The notes beneath the pieces are model-generated. The model was not told the origin of the DNA. It saw only the letters and a list, made by a program, of their open reading frames with translations, and did not search any database. This document shows, one piece after another, positions 51,401-60,777 of a stretch of 64,000 nucleotides of DNA. The stretch comes from Aneurinibacillus tyrosinisolvens (GTDB lineage Bacteria > Bacillota > Bacilli > Aneurinibacillales > Aneurinibacillaceae): the NCBI RefSeq assembly GCF_001015055.1, contig NZ_BBWZ01000014.1:1-64000 (forward strand), read 5' to 3'. Every line of letters starts with the position of its first letter. Position 1 is the stretch's first letter. A program made the position numbers and the translations under genes.

Positions 51401-53122
51401 ATGTCTGTTAATAAAAAAGATATCATTCATTTGCTGGAAACGATTGCAATCTACATGGAATTAAAGGGTGAAAACCCATTTAAGGTTTCCGCCTTCCGAA
51501 AGGCAGCAGGAGCGTTGGAAACCGATGAGCGAAGCCTGTCTACGATAGATGAGTTCACTTCCTTAAAAGGAATTGGCAAGGGCACTGCGGCTGTTATTGA
51601 GGAGTATATCCATGAGGGAAAATCGACCGTTCTCGCAGAGCTGCAGGAAGAAGTGCCAGAAGGGCTGATACCGCTTCTGCAGCTTCCAGGACTTGGCGGA
51701 AAAAAAATCGCCAAGCTTCATAAGGAGCTTCACATTCATGATATGCATGATTTACAAGTTGCCTGTGAAGAGGGCAGAGTAAGACAACTTGAAGGATTTG
51801 GAAAGAAAACGGAAGAAAAGATTCTTGCCGCCATTCATGAAGCTGGGTCAAGGCCAGACAGGCTCCCGCTTGCCTTCATGATGCCTATTGCCGATGAAAT
51901 CGAGGCTGTGCTTCGAAACATGAACGATGTCATTCGATACTCCAGGGCAGGGAGCCTCCGCCGGGTGAGGGAGACGATAAAGGATCTGGATTTTATCATT
52001 TCCACCGACAAACCCGCCTCGGTAAAAGAGCAGCTGCTCGCCCTGGCTGGCATCAAACAGGTCATCTCTGCAGGAGATACAAAAGTTTCTGTCATCCTTG
52101 GATACCAGTATGATGTCTCCGTCGATTTCCGAATCGTGGAAGATACACAATTCACCACCGCCCTCCACCATTTCACCGGTTCCAAAGAGCACAATGTAAG
52201 GATGCGCCAGCTTGCCAAGGATAGGGGCGAGAAAATCAGCGAATACGGGGTCGAGGTTGCTGAGACAGGTGAAATCCTTACCTTTGAAAATGAAGAGGCC
52301 TTTTTTGCCCATTTTGGCCTCCCGTTCATTCCGCCGGAAACGCGTGAGGATGGAACAGAAGTAGACCATTTCAAGGAACCTGGAGAGTTGATATCACTCC
52401 CTGACATCCAGGGGGATCTGCATATGCATACGACCTGGAGCGATGGGGCCTATACAATTGAAGAGATGGTTGAGGCCTGCAGGGCCAAAGGATATAAATA
52501 CATGGCGATCACCGATCACTCGCAATACTTGAAGGTCGCAAACGGACTCACGGCTGAAAGATTGCATGAACAGAAAAGAATCATTCATGAGCTGAATAAA
52601 AAGTATCATGACATTACCATACTTTCTGGAATTGAGATGGATATCCTTCCTAACGGTTCGCTTGATTATGATGATGAATTATTGGCTGAAATGGATATCG
52701 TTATCGCCGCAATCCACTCAAGCTTTTCACAGCCGAAGGCATCCATTATGAAACGGTTAAAAAACGCCCTGCAAAATCCAAATGTCGATATTATCGCCCA
52801 TCCAACGGGAAGAGTCATCGGAAGAAGGCCAGGATATGAAGTGGATATGGATATGCTGATCGAGCTTGCGAAAGAGACGGACACAGCGCTTGAGTTGAAT
52901 GCCAACCCACACCGGCTAGACCTGGCAGCTCCTTATTTAAGGCAGGCCCAGGAGGCAGGCGTTACCATCGTTATCAATACAGATGCGCACAGTATTGATA
53001 TGCTTGAAGATATGAAAATCGGCGTCTCTACGGCAAAAAAAGGCTGGATTAGGAGAGATTCCGTCTTGAATGCCAAAAATGCAGATGGTTTGATCGCCTT
53101 CTTAAAAAGAAATGATTCATGA
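51401..53122 (+). CDS. polX: DNA polymerase/3'-5' exonuclease PolX
   Basis: The 573-residue family X polymerase has, in order: an N-terminal 8-kDa-like HhH region (SLKGIGKGTAAVIEEYI, QLPGLGGKKIAK), palm with GSLRRVRETIKDLDFII (metal Asp pair) and DVSVDFRIV, and a C-terminal PHP exonuclease with DLHMHTTWSDG, TDHSQYLK, SGIEMDIL, HPTGR and NTDAHS. It fills short gaps in base-excision repair. In B. subtilis polX is next to mutS2; here it is 27 bp after mntH, an uncommon neighbour. Confidence 0.95.
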   Translation: MSVNKKDIIHLLETIAIYMELKGENPFKVSAFRKAAGALETDERSLSTIDEFTSLKGIGKGTAAVIEEYIHEGKSTVLAELQEEVPEGLIPLLQLPGLGGKKIAKLHKELHIHDMHDLQVACEEGRVRQLEGFGKKTEEKILAAIHEAGSRPDRLPLAFMMPIADEIEAVLRNMNDVIRYSRAGSLRRVRETIKDLDFIISTDKPASVKEQLLALAGIKQVISAGDTKVSVILGYQYDVSVDFRIVEDTQFTTALHHFTGSKEHNVRMRQLAKDRGEKISEYGVEVAETGEILTFENEEAFFAHFGLPFIPPETREDGTEVDHFKEPGELISLPDIQGDLHMHTTWSDGAYTIEEMVEACRAKGYKYMAITDHSQYLKVANGLTAERLHEQKRIIHELNKKYHDITILSGIEMDILPNGSLDYDDELLAEMDIVIAAIHSSFSQPKASIMKRLKNALQNPNVDIIAHPTGRVIGRRPGYEVDMDMLIELAKETDTALELNANPHRLDLAAPYLRQAQEAGVTIVINTDAHSIDMLEDMKIGVSTAKKGWIRRDSVLNAKNADGLIAFLKRNDS

Positions 53123-53140
53123 CGATTGCGTATGATAAAG

Positions 53141-53164
53141 CGGGGACTCATTCTCCGTTTTTTT
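53141..53164 (+). terminator. Probable terminator after polX
   Basis: CGGGGA and TCTCCG form a short stem with one G-U pair, followed by T7. Confidence 0.6.
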
Positions 53165-53219
53165 ATTTTTTCGGAAACACTACCCTTATACATTCCTGTA
53201 TGGAAGAGAGGGTATATGG

Positions 53220-54206
53220 ATGAATCAAACGACATATGCACGATATGAGACACAAAACGAGTGCGATAAACGCCTTCATCACTGGGTAGAGCAGCACCGG
53301 AAATACACTGGCACAGGAGCATGTGCAGAATATATTCCCGCGCTGCGGCATGCGGATCCGGGCGCCCTTGGGATCTGTATTATTGGACACGATGGAGAAA
53401 TCATTAAGGGAGGGGAAGCAGATGTCACATTTACGATGCAAAGCGTGTCTAAAGTAATTAGCTTTATGGCTGTTTGTCTTGCGCATGGTATCCCCTATGT
53501 GTTGGAGCATGTAGATGTAGAACCAACCGGTGATCCATATAATTCGATTATACGGCTTGAGCTTAAAAAGCCCGGAAAACCATTTAATCCGATGATTAAT
53601 GCAGGCGCGATTACGGTTGCCTCATTGCTTCCGGGTACCTCAAAAGAGGAAAAATTCTCAGGACTGCTTGATATGATGGAAATGCTGCTGGGGCGGCGGC
53701 CCTCGGTCAATCACAGTGTATTCATCTCTGAGCGGGAGACCGCCCATTACAATTTTGCGCTGGCTCATTATTTAAAAGCGGAAGGACTGCTGGAATGTGC
53801 AGTGGATGATGCGATCGATATTTACCTGAGGCAATGCGCAATCGAAGTTACGACGGAAGATCTGGCAAAAATCGGACTTGTGCTGGCCTGTGATGGATAT
53901 GATCCGCTGCAGAGGAAGCAGCTCATTCCTATCAAGCTCGCCAGACTGACCAAAGCGGTCATGCTAACGTGCGGCATGTACAATGCTTCCGGGAAATTTG
54001 CCGCCTTTGTCGGTGCGCCGTCAAAAAGCGGGGTTTCCGGTGCGATTATGACCGCCGTTCCACCCAGGCAGCATAAGACAACACCGTTTCATAACGGATG
54101 CGGTATCGGTATTTATGGCCCGGCCATTGACGAAGCGGGTAACAGCGCTGCAGGAGTCAAGTTGCTTGAGCATATAGCAGCAGAGTGGGAGCTTAGTGTA
54201 TTTTAA
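53220..54206 (+). CDS. glsA: Glutaminase A
   Basis: The 328-residue serine-dependent glutaminase has the beta-lactamase-like SxxK in FTMQSVSKVISF (Ser75, Lys78), NPMINAGAI, and C-terminal MTCGMYNASGKFAA/GVSGAI-type segments that form the active site. It hydrolyses glutamine to glutamate and ammonia. AGAGAGGG precedes the ATG. Monocistronic, ended by a strong terminator at 54218. Confidence 0.94.
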   Translation: MNQTTYARYETQNECDKRLHHWVEQHRKYTGTGACAEYIPALRHADPGALGICIIGHDGEIIKGGEADVTFTMQSVSKVISFMAVCLAHGIPYVLEHVDVEPTGDPYNSIIRLELKKPGKPFNPMINAGAITVASLLPGTSKEEKFSGLLDMMEMLLGRRPSVNHSVFISERETAHYNFALAHYLKAEGLLECAVDDAIDIYLRQCAIEVTTEDLAKIGLVLACDGYDPLQRKQLIPIKLARLTKAVMLTCGMYNASGKFAAFVGAPSKSGVSGAIMTAVPPRQHKTTPFHNGCGIGIYGPAIDEAGNSAAGVKLLEHIAAEWELSVF

Positions 54207-54217
54207 TCTTTGTACAC

Positions 54218-54262
54218 AAAAAGAGACAAAACGAGACACCCGTCTCATTTTGTCTCTTTTTT
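54218..54262 (+). terminator. Intrinsic terminator after glsA
   Basis: A 20-bp stem (AAAAAGAGACAAAACGAGAC with GTCTCATTTTGTCTCTTTTT, one mismatch) runs into T6. Confidence 0.92.
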
Positions 54263-54310
54263 GCTGCCTTATAAATGGCTAAATTCCTCCTTTTTAGGCC
54301 ATTTCCATTT

Positions 54311-54326
54311 TGGCGTGATGCTTGCA
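54311..54326 (+). promoter_or_regulatory. Sigma-54 (-24/-12) promoter of acoABCL
   Basis: TGGCGTGATGCTTGCA has GG at 54312-54313 and GC at 54324-54325 with the required 10 bp between, close to consensus TGGCACG-N4-TTGCA. It is 42 bp before acoA. AcoR is encoded downstream. The B. subtilis aco operon is also sigma-L dependent. Confidence 0.85.
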
Positions 54327-54367
54327 TTATTGTATAGTGACTCAAAATTACGATAGGAGGCTGGAAA

Positions 54368-55360
54368 ATGGAAACGATGCAAAGCAAAGAGATAGTATTA
54401 TCTCAGGAAAAGGCGCATTGGATGTATAAAAAGATGCTGGAAATCCGCAAATTTGAAGACAGAGTACATGAGTTATTCGCACAGGGAATCCTCCCGGGAT
54501 TTGTTCATTTATATGCCGGAGAGGAAGCAGTAGCCGTTGGGGTTTGTGCTCATCTTACGGATCAAGACAGTATTACCAGTACCCATCGGGGGCATGGTCA
54601 TTGTATTGCTAAAGGGTGCGATTTAAACGGGATGATGGCTGAAATTTATGGAAAGGTGACAGGATTGTGTAAAGGAAAAGGCGGATCCATGCATATTGCG
54701 GATTTAGACAAAGGAATGTTGGGAGCGAATGGAATCGTTGGAGGGGGCTTCCCGCTGGCCTGTGGTGCAGCTTTAACCGCAAAGTATAAGAAAACCAAAA
54801 ATGTAAGCGTTTGCTTTTTTGGAGATGGTGCCAACAACCACGGCACGTTTCATGAAGGTATCAACCTGGCCGCCATTTGGAATCTTCCCGTTGTTTTTGT
54901 TGCAGAAAATAACGGCTATGCCGAGGCCACACCGTTTACCTATGCTTCAAGCTGTAAGTCCATTGTTGATCGTGCGATTGGTTACAATATCCCTGGGATT
55001 CGAGTGGATGGAAAAGATGTAGTAGCCGTTTACCAGGCTGCTGAAGAGGCAGTCCAAAGAGCCCGCAGGGGAGAAGGACCAACATTGATAGAGTGTGTGA
55101 CCTATCGCAATTATGGCCACTTTGAGGGAGATGCCCAGAAATATAAAACCGAACAAGAAAAGAAAGACCATTTGCAGGAGAAGGACGCCATTGTTCAATT
55201 TAAACAGTATTTGCTGAAACAGCAGCTGTTGGATGAACAAGAATTGACCATACTAGAATCTTCTGTAGAAGAGACAGTTAAAGAAGCGGTTAAGTTCAGT
55301 GAAGAAAGTCCATATCCAAACGATTCCGAATTGTTAACAGATGTATATGTATCTTATTAA
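54368..55360 (+). CDS. acoA: Acetoin dehydrogenase E1 alpha subunit
   Basis: The 330-residue TPP-dependent subunit has the ThDP motif GDGANNHGTFHEGINLAAIW ending in ENNGYA, and RGHGHCIAKG. Flanking acoB, acoC and acoL make it acetoin (not pyruvate) specific. The complex cleaves acetoin to acetaldehyde and acetyl-CoA. TAGGAGG precedes ATG 54368. Confidence 0.95.
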   Translation: METMQSKEIVLSQEKAHWMYKKMLEIRKFEDRVHELFAQGILPGFVHLYAGEEAVAVGVCAHLTDQDSITSTHRGHGHCIAKGCDLNGMMAEIYGKVTGLCKGKGGSMHIADLDKGMLGANGIVGGGFPLACGAALTAKYKKTKNVSVCFFGDGANNHGTFHEGINLAAIWNLPVVFVAENNGYAEATPFTYASSCKSIVDRAIGYNIPGIRVDGKDVVAVYQAAEEAVQRARRGEGPTLIECVTYRNYGHFEGDAQKYKTEQEKKDHLQEKDAIVQFKQYLLKQQLLDEQELTILESSVEETVKEAVKFSEESPYPNDSELLTDVYVSY

Positions 55361-55383
55361 TTAGAAAATAGGAGGAATTCATA

Positions 55384-56418
55384 ATGACAAGAACATTGAG
55401 TATGTCGGCTGCCATTAATGAAGCGATGAAGCTTGCGATGAGAAAAGATGAGAACGTCATTCTGATGGGAGAGGATGTAGCGGGCGGAGCCGAAGTTGAT
55501 CACCTGCAGGATGAAGAGGCCTGGGGAGGCGTATTAGGCGTCACAAAAGGACTGGTTCAAGAATTCGGCCGCGAGCGAATTTTAGATACACCCATTGCAG
55601 AAGCAGGTTATATGGGAGCAGCCATGGCAGCTGCTTCAACAGGCTTACGGCCGATTGCAGAGTTAATGTTTAACGATTTTATCGGAAGCTGTTTGGACGA
55701 GGTGATGAATCAAGGGGCAAAGTTCCGCTACATGTTTGGAGGAAAAGCCCAGGTCCCTATTACCATTCGCACGATGCATGGAGCAGGTTTTCGAGCTGCC
55801 GCTCAGCATTCCCAAAGCTTATATGGTCTGTTTACAGCTATTCCGGGGCTAAAAGTGGTCGTTCCATCGACCCCTTATGATGCAAAAGGTTTGTTGCTTG
55901 CTGCTATTGAAGATAACGATCCCGTCGTCTTTTTTGAGGACAAAACCCTTTATAACATGACTGGAGAAGTGCCGGAAGGATATTACACAGTTCCGCTTGG
56001 AAAAGCGGAAGTGAAGCGGGAAGGTATGGATTTAACGATCGTTGCCATCGGCAAACAAGTTCATACAGCTTTACAGGCAGCTGAACAGCTAGCAGCTAAA
56101 GGAATCCAAATTGAGGTCGTGGATCCGCGAAGCTTATCACCGCTTGATGAAGAAACGATTCTTTCCTCGGTTGCCAAAACCAATCGACTCATCGTTATTG
56201 ATGAAGCAAACCCAAGATGCAGCATTGCTACCGATATTGCAGCTCTCGTTGCAGACAAAGGTTTCGATTCGCTCGATGCGCCAATTAAGCGGATTACAGC
56301 ACCGCATACGCCCGTACCGTTTTCGCCACCGTTAGAAGATATCTATCTTCCTACCCCAGAGAAAGTAATCAAAGTAGTCTCAGAGTTATTAGGGGAAGCA
56401 TTCCCTCTCGGCGTATAA
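55384..56418 (+). CDS. acoB: Acetoin dehydrogenase E1 beta subunit
   Basis: The 344-residue transketolase-like subunit has VILMGEDVAGGAEVDHLQDE (the extra insert typical of acetoin E1 beta), DTPIAEAGYMGAAMAA, TMHGAGFRAAAQHSQSL and VDPRSLSPLDEETI. It pairs with AcoA. AATAGGAGG precedes the ATG; the gap to acoA is 23 bp. Confidence 0.95.
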   Translation: MTRTLSMSAAINEAMKLAMRKDENVILMGEDVAGGAEVDHLQDEEAWGGVLGVTKGLVQEFGRERILDTPIAEAGYMGAAMAAASTGLRPIAELMFNDFIGSCLDEVMNQGAKFRYMFGGKAQVPITIRTMHGAGFRAAAQHSQSLYGLFTAIPGLKVVVPSTPYDAKGLLLAAIEDNDPVVFFEDKTLYNMTGEVPEGYYTVPLGKAEVKREGMDLTIVAIGKQVHTALQAAEQLAAKGIQIEVVDPRSLSPLDEETILSSVAKTNRLIVIDEANPRCSIATDIAALVADKGFDSLDAPIKRITAPHTPVPFSPPLEDIYLPTPEKVIKVVSELLGEAFPLGV

Positions 56419-56448
56419 GAGAACGAAGATAGAAGGGAGAGAAACCGG

Positions 56449-57696
56449 ATGGCTGTAGAAGTGGTAATGCCGAAATTAGGAATGGCGATGAAGGAAGGCA
56501 CAGTAGCGTTCTGGAATAAGCAGGTTGGGGATTCGGTCGAAAAGGGAGAAGCGATCGCGAGCGTCAATTCAGAGAAGATTGAAATTGATGTTGAATCTCC
56601 AACGGAGGGAACGGTTTTGAAAATCACGGTACCAGAGGGGCAAGGCGTCCCCCCTGGTACCGTCATATGCTATATCGGAAATCCAAGTGAAGAAGTGATA
56701 ACGAACGAAGCCAGCGTAGAGGAAAACAAGCCGCAAATTGAAATGAAAGAAGCGCAAAGGACAGATGAGCTACATGAGTCGTCCACCCTGCCGATTAGCA
56801 GGGACGATGCCAGAGTTAAAATTTCTCCTGTTGCCCGGAAAATGGCACAGACAGCCAACCTTGAGCTTGAGAATATTCAAGGTACAGGACCGGGAGGGAG
56901 GATTACAAAGGAAGATGTCGAGGAAGCAATTAAGAGTTCCCATTCACCGGAAGCAACGCCCGAGAAAAAAGAAGGGAATATCGTTAATCCGGTGCAATTA
57001 GAAGCGAAAGGAAACCAGGTTCCGGTAAGCGGAATGCGAAAAGTAATTGCAGCCCGGATGCAGGACAGCTTACGAAATAGCGCGCAATTGACCATCACAA
57101 TGAAGGTCGATGTAACGGATTTAATAGCGCTGCAAAAACAAGTAGCCTCAGTCATTCAAAAACGTACTGAAGCTAAGCTGACAGTGACAGATTTTGTGGC
57201 CCGTGCAGTGGTTCTTTCACTAAAAGAGCATCCGCAAATGAACAGTGCTTATATAGAAGATACGATCCACTTTTTTGACCATATCCATCTAGGAATCGCG
57301 GTAGCTCTTGAGAAAGGGTTAGTTGTCCCGGTCATTCAGCATGCTGAAAGCTGCACAATACTGGAGTTATCCAAAAAAAGTAAAGAACTTGCTGCACGAG
57401 CCAGACAAGGGCAGCTTACCAGTGAAGAAATGCAAGGTTCCACTTTTACTATTAGTAATCTTGGCAGCTACGGGGTAGAGCACTTCACCCCAATCTTAAA
57501 CCCTCCAGAAGCGGGAATTCTAGGGATTGGTGCTGCCTTTGATACTCCTGTATATATTGATGAAGAATTGAAAATAAGACGCATTCTGCCGCTCAGTTTA
57601 ACTTTTGATCACCGTGTTCTTGATGGAGCCCCTGCTTCAACCTTTTTAAGAACAGTTAAACAGTATTTAGAAGAGCCGTTGACCATGCTTTTATAG
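56449..57696 (+). CDS. acoC: Acetoin dehydrogenase E2 (dihydrolipoamide acetyltransferase)
   Basis: The 415-residue E2 has one lipoyl domain (1-78, lipoyl Lys43 in NSEKIEIDVES), an E3/E1-binding domain (about 120-157: SPVARKMAQTANLELENIQG), and a catalytic domain ending TFDHRVLDGAPASTFL with the active His. It forms the core of the acetoin dehydrogenase complex and releases acetyl-CoA. GAAGGGAGAG precedes ATG 56449. Confidence 0.95.
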   Translation: MAVEVVMPKLGMAMKEGTVAFWNKQVGDSVEKGEAIASVNSEKIEIDVESPTEGTVLKITVPEGQGVPPGTVICYIGNPSEEVITNEASVEENKPQIEMKEAQRTDELHESSTLPISRDDARVKISPVARKMAQTANLELENIQGTGPGGRITKEDVEEAIKSSHSPEATPEKKEGNIVNPVQLEAKGNQVPVSGMRKVIAARMQDSLRNSAQLTITMKVDVTDLIALQKQVASVIQKRTEAKLTVTDFVARAVVLSLKEHPQMNSAYIEDTIHFFDHIHLGIAVALEKGLVVPVIQHAESCTILELSKKSKELAARARQGQLTSEEMQGSTFTISNLGSYGVEHFTPILNPPEAGILGIGAAFDTPVYIDEELKIRRILPLSLTFDHRVLDGAPASTFLRTVKQYLEEPLTMLL

Positions 57697-57712
57697 AAAG
57701 GAGGAAATCCTT

Positions 57713-59090
57713 TGCCATCGATAGCGATTATTGGAGGCGGCCCTGCTGGGTATGTAGCGGCGATTACAGCTGCCCGGCAGGGAAACAAAGTGACTGTTAT
57801 TGATCAGGGGCCATTAGGGGGAACGTGCTTAAATGAGGCTGTATGCCAACTAAGTCTTTATTGCAAAGTGCTGACACCTATGAGCTCGTGAAAAACGCAA
57901 CACAGTTTGGTGTCAGCCTGCCATCTGGAACCATCGGAATAGATTGGAACGTCATACAACAGCGTAAAAATGGAATTGTCGCCACACTCGTTCAAGGCAT
58001 TCAGTATTTAATGAGGAAAAACAAGATTCAAGTGATAAGAGGGGATGCGTCCTTTTTAACGAGTCATCGATTAAGTGTAAAGACCGACCACTCGCAAGAA
58101 GAGCTTGAAGCCAATGAAATCATCATTGCTTCAGGATCAGAACCCATTTCCCTGCCATGTGCACCTTTTGATGGTAAGTGGATTATCCATAGCGGCCAGG
58201 CGATGTCGCTTCCGTCCATTCCTTCTTCTCTTCTGATTGTAGGCGGTGGAGTGATTGGCTGCGAGTTTGCAAGCGTCTATAACCGAATGGGAACGAAAGT
58301 AACCATCGTCGAGATGGCGGAACAACTGCTGCCGGGTGAGGATGAAGACATCGCTTCTGTGCTACATAAGGAATTGGAAAGTCACGGTGTTATCATCCAT
58401 ACGTCGACTTCTGTTAGAGATTTGGATGCGGAAAAGAAGAAGGCAGTATTGGAAAACAACGAGGGCACTTATGAAATGGAAGCAGATTATGCACTCGTGT
58501 CGATTGGCAGAAAACCAAGAATAGCTGATCTGGGTCTGGAGAATATCGGAGTCGATTTTTCCAGACAAGGAATTAACGTAAATGAACGAATGCAGACGAA
58601 CATTTCTTCTATCTATGCCTGTGGCGATGTCATTGGAGGAATCCAGCTTGCCCACGTTGCTTTTCATGAGGGAAACGTCGCAGCGTTGAATGCGTCTGGC
58701 TATGACGTAAAAGTAAATTACCGGGCTGTTCCCCGCTGTATTTATACCTCTCCCGAGATCGCCAGCGTAGGCATGACGGAAACACAGGCAAGACAGCGAT
58801 ACGGTGATATTAAAATAGGTGAGTTCCCGTTTTCAGCAAACGGAAAAGCTTTAATTTCTAACGAACGGATGGGAAAAGTAAAAGTAATCGTAGAGCCTCA
58901 ATATAATGAAATCCTCGGCTTTTCGATCGTAGGGCCCCATGCTACGGAATTAATCGGCCAGGGGACCGTCATGATGCACGCGGAGATGACAACAGATTTT
59001 ATCGAAGGGATGATCGCAGCACATCCAACATTATCCGAGTCCATTCATGAAGCATTACTAAGTGCCGTGGGGCAAGCCGTACATGTTTAA
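57713..59090 (+). pseudogene. acoL: Acetoin dehydrogenase E3 (dihydrolipoamide dehydrogenase), one frameshift
   Basis: From TTG 57713 (SD AAAGGAGG) the frame encodes the FAD loop [20 protein letters not shown] and [10 protein letters not shown], then loses register at GG 57837-57838. With one more G it would read [11 protein letters not shown], giving the redox disulfide CLNEGC, and continue unbroken to 59090 (IVGGGVIGCEFASVY NAD site, YACGDVIGG, AHPTLSE with the catalytic His). Intact length would be ~459 residues, normal for E3. The lesion falls exactly in the active-site motif, so as read the enzyme is dead unless the base is a consensus error. Confidence 0.9.
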
Positions 59091-59144
59091 AAATTGTGCA
59101 CCGTGAAAATGGATAGGTTTTGATTTCTAAGGAGGGCGTATTGG

Positions 59145-59532
59145 ATGAATACAAAAGAAAAAATAGCGCTTGTCACTGGAGCAGGACGCGGAATTGGGCG
59201 TGCCATTGCATTGCGTCTTGCCCGGGACGATTTCAATGTAGTGCCTTACACAGGCGGCCGCACAGGAATTGGCGCAGTATGGGATTACAGTTAATGCGTA
59301 CTGCCCAGGAATCGTGGGAACTCAAATGTGGGAATTGATTGACGAAAAAATGGGAGAATATATGAACTTGGAAAAGGGGCAAGCTTTTAAAAAGTTTTCT
59401 GAAAGCATTACACTAGGACGCCCTGAAACACCAGAAGATGTTGCGAAATTTGTATCTTACCTTGCTTCAGAGGACGCTGATTATATGACAGGGCAATCCG
59501 TAATGATTGATGGTGGAGTTATTTTTTCGTAA
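59145..59532 (+). pseudogene. Acetoin/diacetyl reductase (SDR), large internal deletion
   Basis: ATG 59145 behind AAGGAGGG starts MNTKEKIALVTGAGRGIGRA, the cofactor site of a butanediol/acetoin reductase, through about residue 36. The sequence then jumps, in another frame, to [19 protein letters not shown] and the family C-terminus ending [13 protein letters not shown] at 59532. About 120 residues, including the Ser-Tyr-Lys catalytic centre, are missing. The junction is near the GCGGCCGC at 59252-59259. The location between aco genes and bdhA fits a 2,3-butanediol cycle gene. Confidence 0.88.
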
Positions 59533-59585
59533 ATGTTAAAACAATGAAGGATAGACAACTAATTACTATAAGGAGGGGAGAAAAG

Positions 59586-60644
59586 ATGAAAGCTGCATTG
59601 TGGCACAACCTAAGGGATGTCCGGGTAGAGGATATAGCTGAACCTTCAGTTGGAAAGAATGACGTTAAAATCAAAGTTTCCTATTGTGGAATTTGCGGTT
59701 CTGATCTCCATGAATATTTGGCCGGGCCTATCTTTGTTCCCGTTGAGGAACCGCACCCAATCTCCAAAGATAAAGCTCCCATCATCATGGGGCATGAGTT
59801 TGCCGGTGAAGTAGTAGGAGTAGGGGAATCTGTCACAAGCGTCAAAGTAGGGGAAAGAGTATGTGTAGAGCCTATTTTAAGCTGCGGTAAATGTGCATCC
59901 TGCCAGAAAGGGCATTACAATGTGTGTGAACAGTTAGGATTTGTCGGGCTATCTGGTGGTTATGGCGGATTTGCAGAATACAGTGTAGTGCCAGCGAGCA
60001 TGGTCCATAAAATTCCGGACCATATGACCTGGGAACAAGCGGCTTTGGTGGAACCTACTGCTGTCGCGGTACATGCCGTTCGTCAGAGTGGTTTGAAAAT
60101 TGGAGATTCAGTCGCTGTGTTTGGTACCGGTCCAATTGGGTTGTTGGTGATTCAAGCAGCTAAGGCGGCGGGAGCCAGCCAAATTATTGCGGTTGAAGTA
60201 TCCCCGGAACGCAGGGAAATCGCCAAACAAGTTGGCGCTCATGTGATTGCCAACCCACTGGAAGTGGATGTTGTTCAAACTATTAAAGAGCATACAAATG
60301 GTCTGGGTGTGGATGTAGCTTTTGAGGTGGCAGGAATTGAATCTACCATAAATGCTGCAATCGAATCAACAAGATCAGAAGGTAATGTAGTTAATATTAG
60401 TATATGGGAAAGACCAGCGGAGATCCCGGTAAACAATTTCATTTTAACGGAACGAAGGATGACCAGTATCATTGCTTATCGAAATATTTTTCCCCAGGTT
60501 ATTCAACTTATTGCCAATGGTCAAATTCAGGCGTCAGAATTAGTAACCAGAAAAATCGATATAGAACACATCGTTTCTGAGGGCTTCGAAGCATTAACTC
60601 AAAGCAAAAACCAAATTAAGATTCTGGTAAATCCATCCTCTTGA
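59586..60644 (+). CDS. bdhA: Zinc-dependent 2,3-butanediol dehydrogenase-type alcohol dehydrogenase
   Basis: The 352-residue medium-chain dehydrogenase has catalytic-zinc Cys/His-Glu in YCGICGSDLHEY and GHEFAGEVVGVGE, structural-zinc cysteines in CGKCASCQKGHYNVC, and the NAD loop VFGTGPIGLLVIQAAKAAG. Insertion HPISKDKAPIIMGHE is typical of (R,R)-butanediol dehydrogenases. It interconverts acetoin and 2,3-butanediol. GGAGGGGAG favours ATG 59586 over upstream codons. A terminator follows at 60684. Confidence 0.87.
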   Translation: MKAALWHNLRDVRVEDIAEPSVGKNDVKIKVSYCGICGSDLHEYLAGPIFVPVEEPHPISKDKAPIIMGHEFAGEVVGVGESVTSVKVGERVCVEPILSCGKCASCQKGHYNVCEQLGFVGLSGGYGGFAEYSVVPASMVHKIPDHMTWEQAALVEPTAVAVHAVRQSGLKIGDSVAVFGTGPIGLLVIQAAKAAGASQIIAVEVSPERREIAKQVGAHVIANPLEVDVVQTIKEHTNGLGVDVAFEVAGIESTINAAIESTRSEGNVVNISIWERPAEIPVNNFILTERRMTSIIAYRNIFPQVIQLIANGQIQASELVTRKIDIEHIVSEGFEALTQSKNQIKILVNPSS

Positions 60645-60683
60645 AAATTTCTATTCATCTGAAAACCAAGGGAATTTAGTAGA

Positions 60684-60716
60684 GCTTCGCGTAAAACTTA
60701 CGCGAAGCCATTTTTT
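60684..60716 (+). terminator. Intrinsic terminator after bdhA
   Basis: GCTTCGCGTAA (60684-60694) pairs perfectly with TTACGCGAAGC (60698-60708), followed by CATTTTTTTG. Confidence 0.94.
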
Positions 60717-60747
60717 TGAATTTTATTAAAAGTATAAAAACTACAGG

Positions 60748-60777
60748 TTGAAAGCGGATACAGAAGTCTACTATAAT
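60748..60777 (+). promoter_or_regulatory. acoR sigma-A promoter with overlapping cre-like site
   Basis: TTGAAA (60748-60753), 18 bp, TATAAT (60772-60777). TGAAAGCGGATACA at 60749-60762 matches the CcpA cre consensus TGWAARCGYTWNCA at 12 of 14 positions and covers the -35. B. subtilis acoR is glucose-repressed by CcpA. The remaining leader (60778-60911) shows nothing else. Confidence 0.65.
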
